Source: Patulibacter defluvii
Lineage (GTDB): Bacteria > Actinomycetota > Thermoleophilia > Solirubrobacterales > Solirubrobacteraceae
Length of the DNA: 64,000 nucleotides
Assembly: GCF_034096925.1 (NCBI RefSeq)
Contig: NZ_JAWZSQ010000022.1
Coordinates: 33,865-97,864 of the forward strand
Direction of reading: 5' to 3'
Shown: piece after piece, positions 8,492-15,745 of the stretch
How positions within the stretch are numbered: the first letter of the stretch is position 1
Layout: every line of letters starts with the position of its first letter
Translations under genes and position numbers: made by a program
The notes under the pieces: generated by a model
Database searches by the model: none
Told to the model about the DNA's origin: nothing
The model's input: the letters and a program-made list of their open reading frames with translations, nothing else

Positions 8492-9655
8492 ATGCGGATC
8501 CTGTTCCTCACGCCGCGCGCTCCGTGGCCCCCGACGCGCGGCGACCAGCTGCGCGCGCTGGAGCTCGCCCGGCAGCTCGGACGGCGGGCCTCGGTGACCC
8601 TCCTCTGCACCGGCGACCACGAGGCCCGCGCCCGGGTCGAGCCGCTGCCCGGGGTCGACGTCGTGGTCGTCCCGCGCTCGCCCTCGGGGACCCTGCTGGC
8701 CAACGCCACGACCGCCCCCTGCACCCCGCTCCAGGTGCGGGTCTACCAGGACCTGCGGCTGCGGCGGGTGATCGCCCAGACGATCGACGAGCTGCGGCCC
8801 GACGTGGTCCACGCCCACATGGTGCGGATGGCGCCGTACCTGCCCGCCGGGCCCTGGCACCGGCACCTCGACGTGATGGACGCCTACTCCGTGAACATGG
8901 CCTCGCGGGCCGAGGCCAGCCGCGGTCCCGCCCGCGCCGTCTTCCGGCTCGAGTCGCGGCTGGTCGGCCGCTACGAGGCCGTCGCCGCCGCCCGCGCCGA
9001 CACGATGTCGGTCGTCTCCGCCGCCGACCGCGACGACGTCCCCGCGCTGGCCGGCGCCGCCGTCGTGGCCAACGGGGTCGACCCCGACGCCGTCCCCTTC
9101 GCCGCCCCCGACGAGCGCCCGCCGGAGATCGTCTTCTTCGGCAACCTCGGCTACTTCCACAACGTCGAGCCGTCGCGCTGGCTGGCCGCCGAGGTGCTGC
9201 CGCTGGTCCGGCGCGAGCTGCCCGAGGCGCGGCTGCGGCTGGTCGGGATGCGGCCGGCGGCGGCGGTCGCCAAGCTCGCCGAGCTGCCCGGGGTCGACGT
9301 CGTCGGACCGGTCCCGCGGATGGTCGACGAGCTGCACCGGGCGGCCGTCGCGGCGATCCCGATGTTCACCGGCTCGGGGATCAAGAACAAGGTCCTGGAG
9401 GCGTTCAGCGCCGGCACCCCGCTGGTCGCCAACGCGCTCGCCGTCCAGGGGGTCGACGACGGCCGCCCCGGCGAGCACTACCTGGCCGCCGAGTCGCCGG
9501 CCGAGTTCGCCGACGCCTGCCTGGCGCTGCTGCGCGACGGCGCCCGCCGCCGGGCCCTGGCCGAGGCGGCGCGGGCGCTGGTCGTCGACCGCTACTCCTG
9601 GAGCGCGGCCGCCGATCGGCTGCTGGCGGTCTATGACGCCACCCCCTCGGGCTGA
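8492..9655 (+). CDS. Glycosyltransferase family 4
   Basis: A 387-residue GT-B glycosyltransferase of the subgroup that starts MRILFLTPRAPWPPTRGDQL, as in exosortase-linked and other EPS loci. The donor half has PPEIVFFGNLGYFHNVEPSR, LRLVGMRPAA, VDVVGPVPRMVDEL and IPMFTGSGIKNKVLEAF, where the last part is diagnostic of this subgroup, then ALAVQGVDDGRPGEHYLAAE. The ATG at 8492 lacks an obvious ribosome site but is the only start fitting the fold. Its tail overlaps the convergent gene by 25 bp. It is the only plus-strand gene within this part of the locus, so it has its own promoter in the divergent gap. Confidence 0.9.
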   Translation: MRILFLTPRAPWPPTRGDQLRALELARQLGRRASVTLLCTGDHEARARVEPLPGVDVVVVPRSPSGTLLANATTAPCTPLQVRVYQDLRLRRVIAQTIDELRPDVVHAHMVRMAPYLPAGPWHRHLDVMDAYSVNMASRAEASRGPARAVFRLESRLVGRYEAVAAARADTMSVVSAADRDDVPALAGAAVVANGVDPDAVPFAAPDERPPEIVFFGNLGYFHNVEPSRWLAAEVLPLVRRELPEARLRLVGMRPAAAVAKLAELPGVDVVGPVPRMVDELHRAAVAAIPMFTGSGIKNKVLEAFSAGTPLVANALAVQGVDDGRPGEHYLAAESPAEFADACLALLRDGARRRALAEAARALVVDRYSWSAAADRLLAVYDATPSG

Positions 9656-10866
9656 GCCAGCGGCGCGTCGGGATCGACCACCAGCGCGGCCATCGTCGCG
9701 CCGACCGTCCGCAGGTCGAACGCCGCCTCGACGTGCCGGCGCCCGGCCGCGGCCCGCGTGCGGGCGGCCGCCGGATCGGCCAGCAGCCGGGCCAGCGCGT
9801 CGCCGAGCGCGCGCGGGTCGGCCGGCTCGGCCAGCAGCCCGGTCTCGCCGTCGACGACCAGCTCCGGGATCCCCGAGAGTCGCGTCGTGACCGTCGGCAG
9901 CCCGACCGCCAGCGCCTCCATCAGCGCCACCGGCAGGCCCTCCATCTGGCCGTCGCGAGCGACCACGCTCGGCAGCACGAAGCCGTCGGCGGCCTCCAGC
10001 AGCTCGCGCACCCGCTGCTCCGGCTGGCCGCCGTGGAAGCGGACCCGCGCGGCCAGCCCGCGGGCCGCCGCGTCGGCCTCCAGCGTCGCCCGCAGCGGCC
10101 CGTCGCCGACCAGGTCGAGCTCGATCCGGGCCAGCTCGGGGCGGCCGTCGAGCGCCGCCAGCAGCACGGCGTGGCCCTTGTACTCCTGCAGGCTCGCGAC
10201 GCACAGCAGCCGCACCGGGCCGGTCGCCGGCAGCGTCCGCGGGCGGAACGCGTAGGCCGTCGGATCGACGCCCATGTGGACGACCTCGATCCGGCGGGCG
10301 GCCGGCGCCACCTGGCGCAGCAGCCGCTGGTTGAAGCGCGAGATCGTCACCACCAGGTCGGCGTCCTCGACCTTGCGGCGGAGGAACGAGCGGTCGACGT
10401 AGAGGTCGTGGGCGTGGGCGGTGAAGCCGTACGGCAGCCCCGTCAGCCGCCGCACCAGCCAGGCGGTCAGGGCCGGGTAGGTGGCGTAGTGGGCGTGGAC
10501 CCGCGCGACCCCCAGCCGTTGCATCGTCCGCGCGTGGTCGGCGGCCAGGACCGCGGTCGCCAGCGCCCGCAGCAGGTGCCGCGGCGAGCGCCGGTGGCCC
10601 CAGGCGATCGCCGCCAGCGAGCCGCCCAGCCGCAGCGGCCGCCGCAGCCCCCACCAGCCGAGCGCGGCGAGCCCGCGGACGGGGCGCCCGCGGTGCAGAC
10701 GCGCGACCCACGGCGCGGCCCGCGGGTGCGCGACCGCGCCGTCCGGGACCCCGAAGAGCGAGAACAGCTCGATCGCGACCCCGGCCGCCGCGACCTCGTC
10801 GAGCTCGCGGACGATGAACGTCTCGGAGATCTGCGGGAACCGCGAGACGACGTAGGCGACCCGCAT
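9631..10866 (-). CDS. Glycosyltransferase family 4, WcaL/colanic-acid-like
   Basis: A 411-residue glycosyltransferase. The opening MRVAYVVSRFPQISETFIVR is typical of the WcaL/EpsE-type subgroup (P-x-x-SETFI). It then shows RVHAHYATYPALTAWLV, TAHAHDLYVDRSFLRRK, LLCVASLQEYKGHAVLLAAL, LVGDGPLRATLE, ARVRFHGGQPEQRVRELLEA and MEGLPVALMEALAVGLPTVT. I chose the ATG at 10866, 7 bp after the stop of the Wzc-like gene, because the first beta strand follows directly; a GTG at 10896 would add ten residues inside the upstream gene. The shared reading direction suggests co-transcription with the Wzc-like gene. Confidence 0.9.
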   Translation of the reverse strand: MRVAYVVSRFPQISETFIVRELDEVAAAGVAIELFSLFGVPDGAVAHPRAAPWVARLHRGRPVRGLAALGWWGLRRPLRLGGSLAAIAWGHRRSPRHLLRALATAVLAADHARTMQRLGVARVHAHYATYPALTAWLVRRLTGLPYGFTAHAHDLYVDRSFLRRKVEDADLVVTISRFNQRLLRQVAPAARRIEVVHMGVDPTAYAFRPRTLPATGPVRLLCVASLQEYKGHAVLLAALDGRPELARIELDLVGDGPLRATLEADAAARGLAARVRFHGGQPEQRVRELLEAADGFVLPSVVARDGQMEGLPVALMEALAVGLPTVTTRLSGIPELVVDGETGLLAEPADPRALGDALARLLADPAAARTRAAAGRRHVEAAFDLRTVGATMAALVVDPDAPLAQPEGVAS

Positions 10867-10873
10867 CGGCGCG

Positions 10874-12370
10874 CTAGGCCGTGCCGGACTTCCCACGCCG
10901 CGAGGAGCCGCCCGCGGGCTCCTCGGGATCGAAGTAGTACGAGGGCGGTGCGACCTCGTCGCCGCTGATGATCCAGCCGGTCGGGATCACGCTGCTGCGC
11001 TCCAGCAGCCCGGCCATCACCTCGAGCGCGCGCTGGTCGGTCCAACCGGGCCGGCCGACGAGCAGCACGTCGTCGGCGTGCTCGACGATCGCCAGCGCGT
11101 CGCCGACCTCGCCGAGCGGGGCGGTGTCCATGATCACGTAGTCGGCCAGCTGCTCGGCCTCGGCCAGGATCGCGTCGAGCCGCCGCGCCAGCACCGGCAG
11201 CAGCGCCACGTCGCCGGGCTGCCCGGCCGCGGGCACCACCCGCAGCGGCGCCAGCCGCGGGGCGGCGTGCAGCAGCTCGGCCAGCGGCGTCTCGCTCCCC
11301 AGCAGCGTCACCAGCCCGCGCGAGGCCTCCAGGCCCAGCTGCCGCTCGAGGTCGGGCTTGCGGAGGTCGAAGTCGATCACGATCACGCGGTGGCCGGCGC
11401 CGACCAGGGCGAAGGCCAGGTTGAGGACCGCGGTCGTCTTGCCGTCGCCGCTGCTGGCGCTGGTCAGCATCACGCTGCGGCAGCCGTTGCCGCGGCGCAT
11501 GTCGAGCTGGATCTGGAGCGTCCGGAACGCCTCTCTGACCGCCGGTGGCACGTCGAGCCCGCGGCGTCCGCGGGGCAGCGGCGGGACCCGCGCCAGGACC
11601 GGGATCGGGATCTCGGCGATCAGCTCGCTGCGGTCGCCGACCCGGCGGTCGACCCGCTCCATCAGCAGCGCGGCGAGGCCGCCGAGGATCAGGCCGGCGA
11701 TCAGCGCGACGGCCAGGGTCAGCGCCTTCGAGGCCCCGATCGGCGCCGTCGGCACCCGCGCGTCCTGGGCCAGCCCGATCGTCGGATCGCCGACCTTGCG
11801 CACGATCCCCAGCTGGACCCGGCGCGCCTGGGCGGTCGGGTCGGTGGCGGTGATCCCGGCCAGCGCCGCGTCGACCCGGGTCCGGACCAGCTGGTCGCGG
11901 AAGTCGAGCGCCGCGCGGGCGTAGGCGCTGGCCAGCTTCTGCGCCTGCTGCGGCGAGCTGGCCTGGGCCGTCACCGAGACCAGGTTGCTGGCCCCGAGCG
12001 GCTCGATCGTGATCGCGTCGGAGACGGCCGAGCCGTCGATCCCGCCGCCGATCCGGCGCGCGGCCTCGGCCGCGATCTGGGGCGACTTGATCACGCTGGC
12101 GGCGGTCTGGATCGTCCGCGACGGGTCGTTCGACTCGCGCAGGACGGGGATCGCCAGGAAGCTCGGATCGTCGGCCGAGACCGGCGTCACGATCAGGTCG
12201 GCCGAGGCCTCGTAGGAGGGCTCGCGCAGCGCCGAGACCAGCACCGCGACGCCGACCACGAGCACGACGACGGCGATCACGACCCAGAGCCGGTTGCGGA
12301 GCGCCTGGACCAGCGAGGTCAGCGACCCGTCCCGTGACGGATCGGGCGAGGCGGCGAAGGCGTCGTTCAT
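10874..12370 (-). CDS. Polysaccharide co-polymerase / BY-type tyrosine autokinase (Wzz-Wzc-like)
   Basis: A 498-residue inner-membrane protein controlling polysaccharide chain length and export. The N-terminal Wzz domain has TM1 at about 29-48 and a second TM at about 225-245 (LTLAVALIAGLILGGLAALL). The cytoplasmic kinase domain has Walker A SSGDGKTT (K311), Walker A' VIVIDFDLRKP (about 329-339) and Walker B YVIMDTAPL (about 406-414). Unlike classical Wzc there is no C-terminal tyrosine cluster; only SYYFDPEE near the end offers tyrosines. The one-polypeptide arrangement is Wzc-like even though separate CpsC/CpsD pairs are common in Gram-positives. GGGGGGAA lies three bases before the ATG. 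Confidence 0.92.
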   Translation of the reverse strand: MNDAFAASPDPSRDGSLTSLVQALRNRLWVVIAVVVLVVGVAVLVSALREPSYEASADLIVTPVSADDPSFLAIPVLRESNDPSRTIQTAASVIKSPQIAAEAARRIGGGIDGSAVSDAITIEPLGASNLVSVTAQASSPQQAQKLASAYARAALDFRDQLVRTRVDAALAGITATDPTAQARRVQLGIVRKVGDPTIGLAQDARVPTAPIGASKALTLAVALIAGLILGGLAALLMERVDRRVGDRSELIAEIPIPVLARVPPLPRGRRGLDVPPAVREAFRTLQIQLDMRRGNGCRSVMLTSASSGDGKTTAVLNLAFALVGAGHRVIVIDFDLRKPDLERQLGLEASRGLVTLLGSETPLAELLHAAPRLAPLRVVPAAGQPGDVALLPVLARRLDAILAEAEQLADYVIMDTAPLGEVGDALAIVEHADDVLLVGRPGWTDQRALEVMAGLLERSSVIPTGWIISGDEVAPPSYYFDPEEPAGGSSRRGKSGTA

Positions 12371-12423
12371 CGGTCGGTTCCCCCCGGAAGCCGGCGGCCG
12401 GCGAGGGCGCGGCGGCGTCGATC

Positions 12424-12429
12424 AGTGTA
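12424..12429 (-). promoter_or_regulatory. Candidate -10 box (TACACT) for the Wzc-like gene
   Basis: TACACT on the minus strand lies about 54 bp before the ATG at 12370, in the only AT-rich part of this gap. A transcript starting 6-8 bases later would have a leader of roughly 46 bases ending in the GGGGGGAA ribosome site. No good -35 hexamer is visible. Confidence 0.3.
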
Positions 12430-12461
12430 GTCGCTGTACATCGGGTCGCGGCAGAGGCGGG

Positions 12462-13466
12462 TCAGGCCGGCGTGCGGCGGGTCGACGCGCTCCGCCGGAC
12501 CAGCGCCGGCGGCGGCCACGGGACGGCGAAGACGGTGGGCAGGCCGACGATCGCGCGGACGTTGGTGGCGTCGCCGTCGATCGCCACCCGGCGGGCGTTG
12601 GCCGGATCCCAGGCCCCGCCGCCGGCCGGGCGCCCGTAGATGCTGTAGCCGACCAGGCCGAGCTCGCGGACGATCGCCGCCGTCTCGGGCCCGAACGCGG
12701 CCGGGCCGCCGACCGGGTAGGCGAAGGTCGTCGGCCGCTCCCCCAGCTCGTCGGCGATCCGCTCGACCCCGAGCGCGATCTCGCGCCGCTGCTCGGCGAC
12801 CGGCAGCCGGCTGAGGATCGGGTGGCTGTCGGTGTGGCCGCCGATCGTCATCCCGGCGGCGGCCATCTCGCGGGCCATGTCCCAGGTCATCCAGTCGTCG
12901 TCGACCATGGCCGGGGTCAGCGGCTCGCGGCGCGAGCGCGCGGCGAGGTCGTCGAGGAAGCCGGCCTGCTGGTCGTGGCGGAGCGCCCCGTAGGCCGCCA
13001 CCAGCTCGTCCTCCGGCAGCCGCTCGTCCTCCGGCAGTCCGCCGCCGAGCCACGCCACCTGGTCCCAGAAGGCGACCACCCGCCGGTCGATGATCCCCGA
13101 CGGCAGGAAGAAGGCCGCCGGCATCCCGCGGGCGCGGAGGGCGGGGAACATCACCGCGTAGGAGTCGACGTAGCAGTCGTCGACGGTGATCGCGACCCGC
13201 CGGCCGCGGACGCCGTGGTAGCGCGGCACGTCCTCGATCGGCACCACCTCGCAGTGCTCGGCGAGCACGTCGAGCTGGGCCGCGAAGCCGGCCGGATCGG
13301 TGCTCCAGACGCCGCGGAACGCCCGCGGGCCCGGCGCCTCGACGACCCGGTGGTAGGCCAGCACCAGCACCCCGCGCCAGCCGCGCCCGCGCCGCAGCAG
13401 CGCCGGCAGCAGGCCGGCGCGGTCGAGCGCCGGCGCCAGCGCGCGCCGCGGGTGGACCAGCCTCAT
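12462..13466 (-). CDS. Polysaccharide deacetylase (carbohydrate esterase 4, NodB homology)
   Basis: A 334-residue protein of the NodB/CE4 family, expected to remove acetyl groups from N-acetylhexosamines of a surface glycan. Visible motifs: VLAYHRVVEAPGP near the start; motif 1 VAITVDDCYVDSYAVMFPAL, with the catalytic-base and metal-binding Asp pair but Cys where Gly is usual; AAFFLPSGII; and motif 2 GGHTDSHPILSRL with both metal-ligand histidines. TFAYPVGGPAAFG is the motif-3 region. GGGAG precedes the ATG at 13466 by six bases. No signal peptide is evident, so it may act on a cytoplasmic or membrane-associated precursor. Confidence 0.9.
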   Translation of the reverse strand: MRLVHPRRALAPALDRAGLLPALLRRGRGWRGVLVLAYHRVVEAPGPRAFRGVWSTDPAGFAAQLDVLAEHCEVVPIEDVPRYHGVRGRRVAITVDDCYVDSYAVMFPALRARGMPAAFFLPSGIIDRRVVAFWDQVAWLGGGLPEDERLPEDELVAAYGALRHDQQAGFLDDLAARSRREPLTPAMVDDDWMTWDMAREMAAAGMTIGGHTDSHPILSRLPVAEQRREIALGVERIADELGERPTTFAYPVGGPAAFGPETAAIVRELGLVGYSIYGRPAGGGAWDPANARRVAIDGDATNVRAIVGLPTVFAVPWPPPALVRRSASTRRTPA

Positions 13467-13549
13467 CGCCGGCTCCCGGCCGCGCTCCCGGCCGGCCGGG
13501 TGGGGGTGGCGACGGGTATCGGTCGGGACAAGGGCTGTGGCGGGGACGG

Positions 13550-14458
13550 CTACGAGTGCCCCCGGCGCAGGCGGTTGCGGAGCCGGATCAGCCGCACAGC
13601 GGTGACCTTCGCCGAGTCGGCCAGCGCGCTCTCGCCGGGATTCCTGGGATCGTGACCACGCGACCGCAGCCGGTGGTTCATCGCCCAGATCGCACTGTAG
13701 CGCTCTGTTTGCCGTGTACGCCAGGTGACCGAGAGCGAGATCGACACCTCGCTGCCGTTCTGGACCCAGTGGGGCGCGTTCGGCGGCACGTAGACGCCGT
13801 CGCCCGGCTGCAGCTCGAAGACCTGCTCGTCGGTCGGCGTGGCCTCGATGTTGCGGTGGGCGCCGGAGTAGTAGCGCTCCAGCTCGCGGGTCCGGACGGC
13901 GTCGTCGGCGAAGCGGCCGACGTGCATCGCCTTGCTGCCGCGCACCTGGAGCAGGAAGTTCTGCTCCGGGTCGATGTGGGCCGGGGTCACGGCGCCGGGA
14001 CCGGAGACGAAGACGAACGCCTCGCGCATGTGGGTCGTCTCCTCGCCCGGAGGCACGGCGGCGCCGGCCTCGTCGAGGACGCGGTCGAGCAGCGCCCGGT
14101 AGGCCGGGTCGCGCTGCACGTGCTTGAGCACCATCCAGCAGCCGTTGTCGGCGATGTCGGCCAGCACCTGGGCCGGGTCGAGCTCGATCCGCGGCGCGAC
14201 GCCGCCCGGGTTCGAGACCGGCACGTCGCCGATGTTGTGCTCGACCAGGTCGGCGGGATGGCGGGCGGCCAGGGCCACCAGCGACTCCAGCCGCAGCAGG
14301 TCGTGACCGTCGAGGTCGTGGGCGACGGCCAGCGGCTGCTGGCCGTAGGCGCCGTGGAAGCGCGAGGACGGGATGGTGATCAACGGGTGGCCCCCAGGGC
14401 GACGGTCGGTCGTAGGACTCCGACGACCATCGTGGCGGTGCCGGCGCGGCAACTGCAT
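13550..14458 (-). CDS. JmjC/cupin_8-type putative 2-oxoglutarate-Fe(II) oxygenase
   Basis: A protein of up to 302 residues with a double-stranded beta-helix (cupin/JmjC) core. TPAHIDPEQNFLLQVRGSK gives the H-x-D metal pair and the following strand, and LQPGDGVYVPPNAPHWVQNG gives the distal histidine. That trio is the Fe(II) site of JmjC-type hydroxylases. The C-terminal 50 residues are Arg-rich. The start is uncertain: ATG at 14458 adds an Arg/Pro-rich leader that looks non-coding, whereas TTG at 14383, with GGGGG seven bases upstream, would begin directly at LITIPSSRFHG. It sits between the deacetylase and a divergent glycosyltransferase, so a sugar or peptide hydroxylation linked to the surface polymer is a possibility, but no substrate can be named. 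Confidence 0.78.
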   Translation of the reverse strand: MQLPRRHRHDGRRSPTTDRRPGGHPLITIPSSRFHGAYGQQPLAVAHDLDGHDLLRLESLVALAARHPADLVEHNIGDVPVSNPGGVAPRIELDPAQVLADIADNGCWMVLKHVQRDPAYRALLDRVLDEAGAAVPPGEETTHMREAFVFVSGPGAVTPAHIDPEQNFLLQVRGSKAMHVGRFADDAVRTRELERYYSGAHRNIEATPTDEQVFELQPGDGVYVPPNAPHWVQNGSEVSISLSVTWRTRQTERYSAIWAMNHRLRSRGHDPRNPGESALADSAKVTAVRLIRLRNRLRRGHS

Positions 14459-14582
14459 CGGACGACCGAACGATCAGGTGGTGGATCGGGCCCCGTCCGG
14501 ACGGGGGTGGCGGCGCTCCACCGATCGGCGGAGCCGGACCGTGGCGACGCGCCAATCGCCCGCTGGGACGGCGAACCGGGGG

Positions 14583-14588
14583 TACGCT
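14583..14588 (+). promoter_or_regulatory. Candidate leaderless -10 box (TACGCT)
   Basis: TACGCT ends eight bases before the ATG at 14597, placing the predicted transcription start at or next to the start codon. The glycosyltransferase has no Shine-Dalgarno sequence, which fits leaderless translation. Confidence 0.4.
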
Positions 14589-14596
14589 CCCGCCCG

Positions 14597-15733
14597 ATGC
14601 GCGTCCTTCACCTGTCGGCCTACGGCGGCCCCTACCCCGGATCGTTCGTGCCGATGATCCGGGCCGCGGCGCGCGCGGTCGAGCAGCGCGGCTGGCGGTT
14701 CGAGGCCGGGTTCACGCCCGAGGCCGACGACCGTCCCTGGTACCGCGAGCTGCAGCGCGACGGCTTCGCCGCCTGGACCGCCGAGGCGCGCCCGCGACGG
14801 GCCGCCGGCCGCGCCCTGGCCGCGCGCCTGGCCGAGCCGGGGCCGCTGCTGCTCCACAGCCACTTCTCGCGCTGGGACGTCCCCGCGGTGCTGGCCGCCG
14901 GCCGCCGGCCGCAGACGGCGATCGTCTGGCACGTCCACACGCCGCTCCACGAGCAGCCGCTGATGCGGGCCCGCAACGCCGCGCTGCTGCACGGCCCGGG
15001 CCGGGCCGTCGACCGGCTGCTGTCGGTCGGACCCGAGATCGACGAGCAGCTGCGCCGCCGGCGGGCGCTGCGGTCGCGGGTGACGCTGCTGCCGAACGGG
15101 ATCGACACCGCCGCCTTCGCGCCCCCGTCGGCGGCCGAGCGGCAGGCGGCCCGCGCCGCCCTCGGCGTGCCCGGGGAGCAGCCGCTGGCGCTGTTCCTCG
15201 GCTGGGACTGGGAGCGCAAGGGCGGCCGGCTGCTGCTGGAGGCGGTCGCCGAGCTGCGGGGCCGCGGCCGGCCGCTCGTCGCCGCCGTCGTCGGGGCCGC
15301 CGACGAGGCCCGCCGGACCGCCGCCGAGCTGGGCGTCGCCGAGGCCCTGACGGTGGTCGAGCCGACCGACCGGATCCGCGACCTCTACGCCGCCGCCGAC
15401 CTGCTGGCCGCCCCGAGCGCCGCCGAGGGGATGCCGTTCGCCGTCCTCGAGGCGCTCTCGTGCGGGCTGCCGGTGGTCGCCTCCGACATCCCCAGCCACC
15501 GCGTGACCGCCGACGGGCTGCCGGCCTGCCTGATCGTCGACCGCCGGCCGGCCGCGCTGGCCGGCGGCCTCGAAGAGGTCCTGGCGTGGAGCCCGCAGCA
15601 GCGGGCCGAGCGGACCGCCCGCACCCGCGAGGGCGTGGTCGCGCGCCGCTCGCTCGACGCCTGGTCGGCCGCGCTGCTCGACGTCTACGACGAGCTGGCC
15701 CCAGATGGCCAGCCGCGGCGCCGGCGGGCCTGA
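14597..15733 (+). CDS. Glycosyltransferase family 4
   Basis: A 378-residue GT-B enzyme starting MRVLHLSAYGGPYPGSFVP. Other landmarks are LLLHSHFSRWDVPAVLAAGR, IVWHVHTPLHEQ, RVTLLPNGIDTAAFAPP, ALFLGWDWERKGGRLLLEAV, ADLLAAPSAAEGMPFAVLEA and GLPVVASDIPSHRV, the GT4 donor-binding half with its E-x7-E motif. The frame is open for a kilobase upstream, but that stretch is antisense to the JmjC-like and deacetylase genes; the ATG at 14597 fits the fold. It is transcribed away from the rest of the locus and ends 12 bp from the convergent thyX-like gene. Confidence 0.9.
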   Translation: MRVLHLSAYGGPYPGSFVPMIRAAARAVEQRGWRFEAGFTPEADDRPWYRELQRDGFAAWTAEARPRRAAGRALAARLAEPGPLLLHSHFSRWDVPAVLAAGRRPQTAIVWHVHTPLHEQPLMRARNAALLHGPGRAVDRLLSVGPEIDEQLRRRRALRSRVTLLPNGIDTAAFAPPSAAERQAARAALGVPGEQPLALFLGWDWERKGGRLLLEAVAELRGRGRPLVAAVVGAADEARRTAAELGVAEALTVVEPTDRIRDLYAAADLLAAPSAAEGMPFAVLEALSCGLPVVASDIPSHRVTADGLPACLIVDRRPAALAGGLEEVLAWSPQQRAERTARTREGVVARRSLDAWSAALLDVYDELAPDGQPRRRRA

Positions 15734-15745
15734 GCGCGCGGCCGG

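Noticed and set aside
7088..10711. A 1207-codon open frame read as one giant glycosyltransferase
   Set aside because: The upstream two thirds is antisense to the plus-strand gene at 8492 or out of frame with the gene at 9631. A GTG with a good ribosome site at 8323 starts the real gene.
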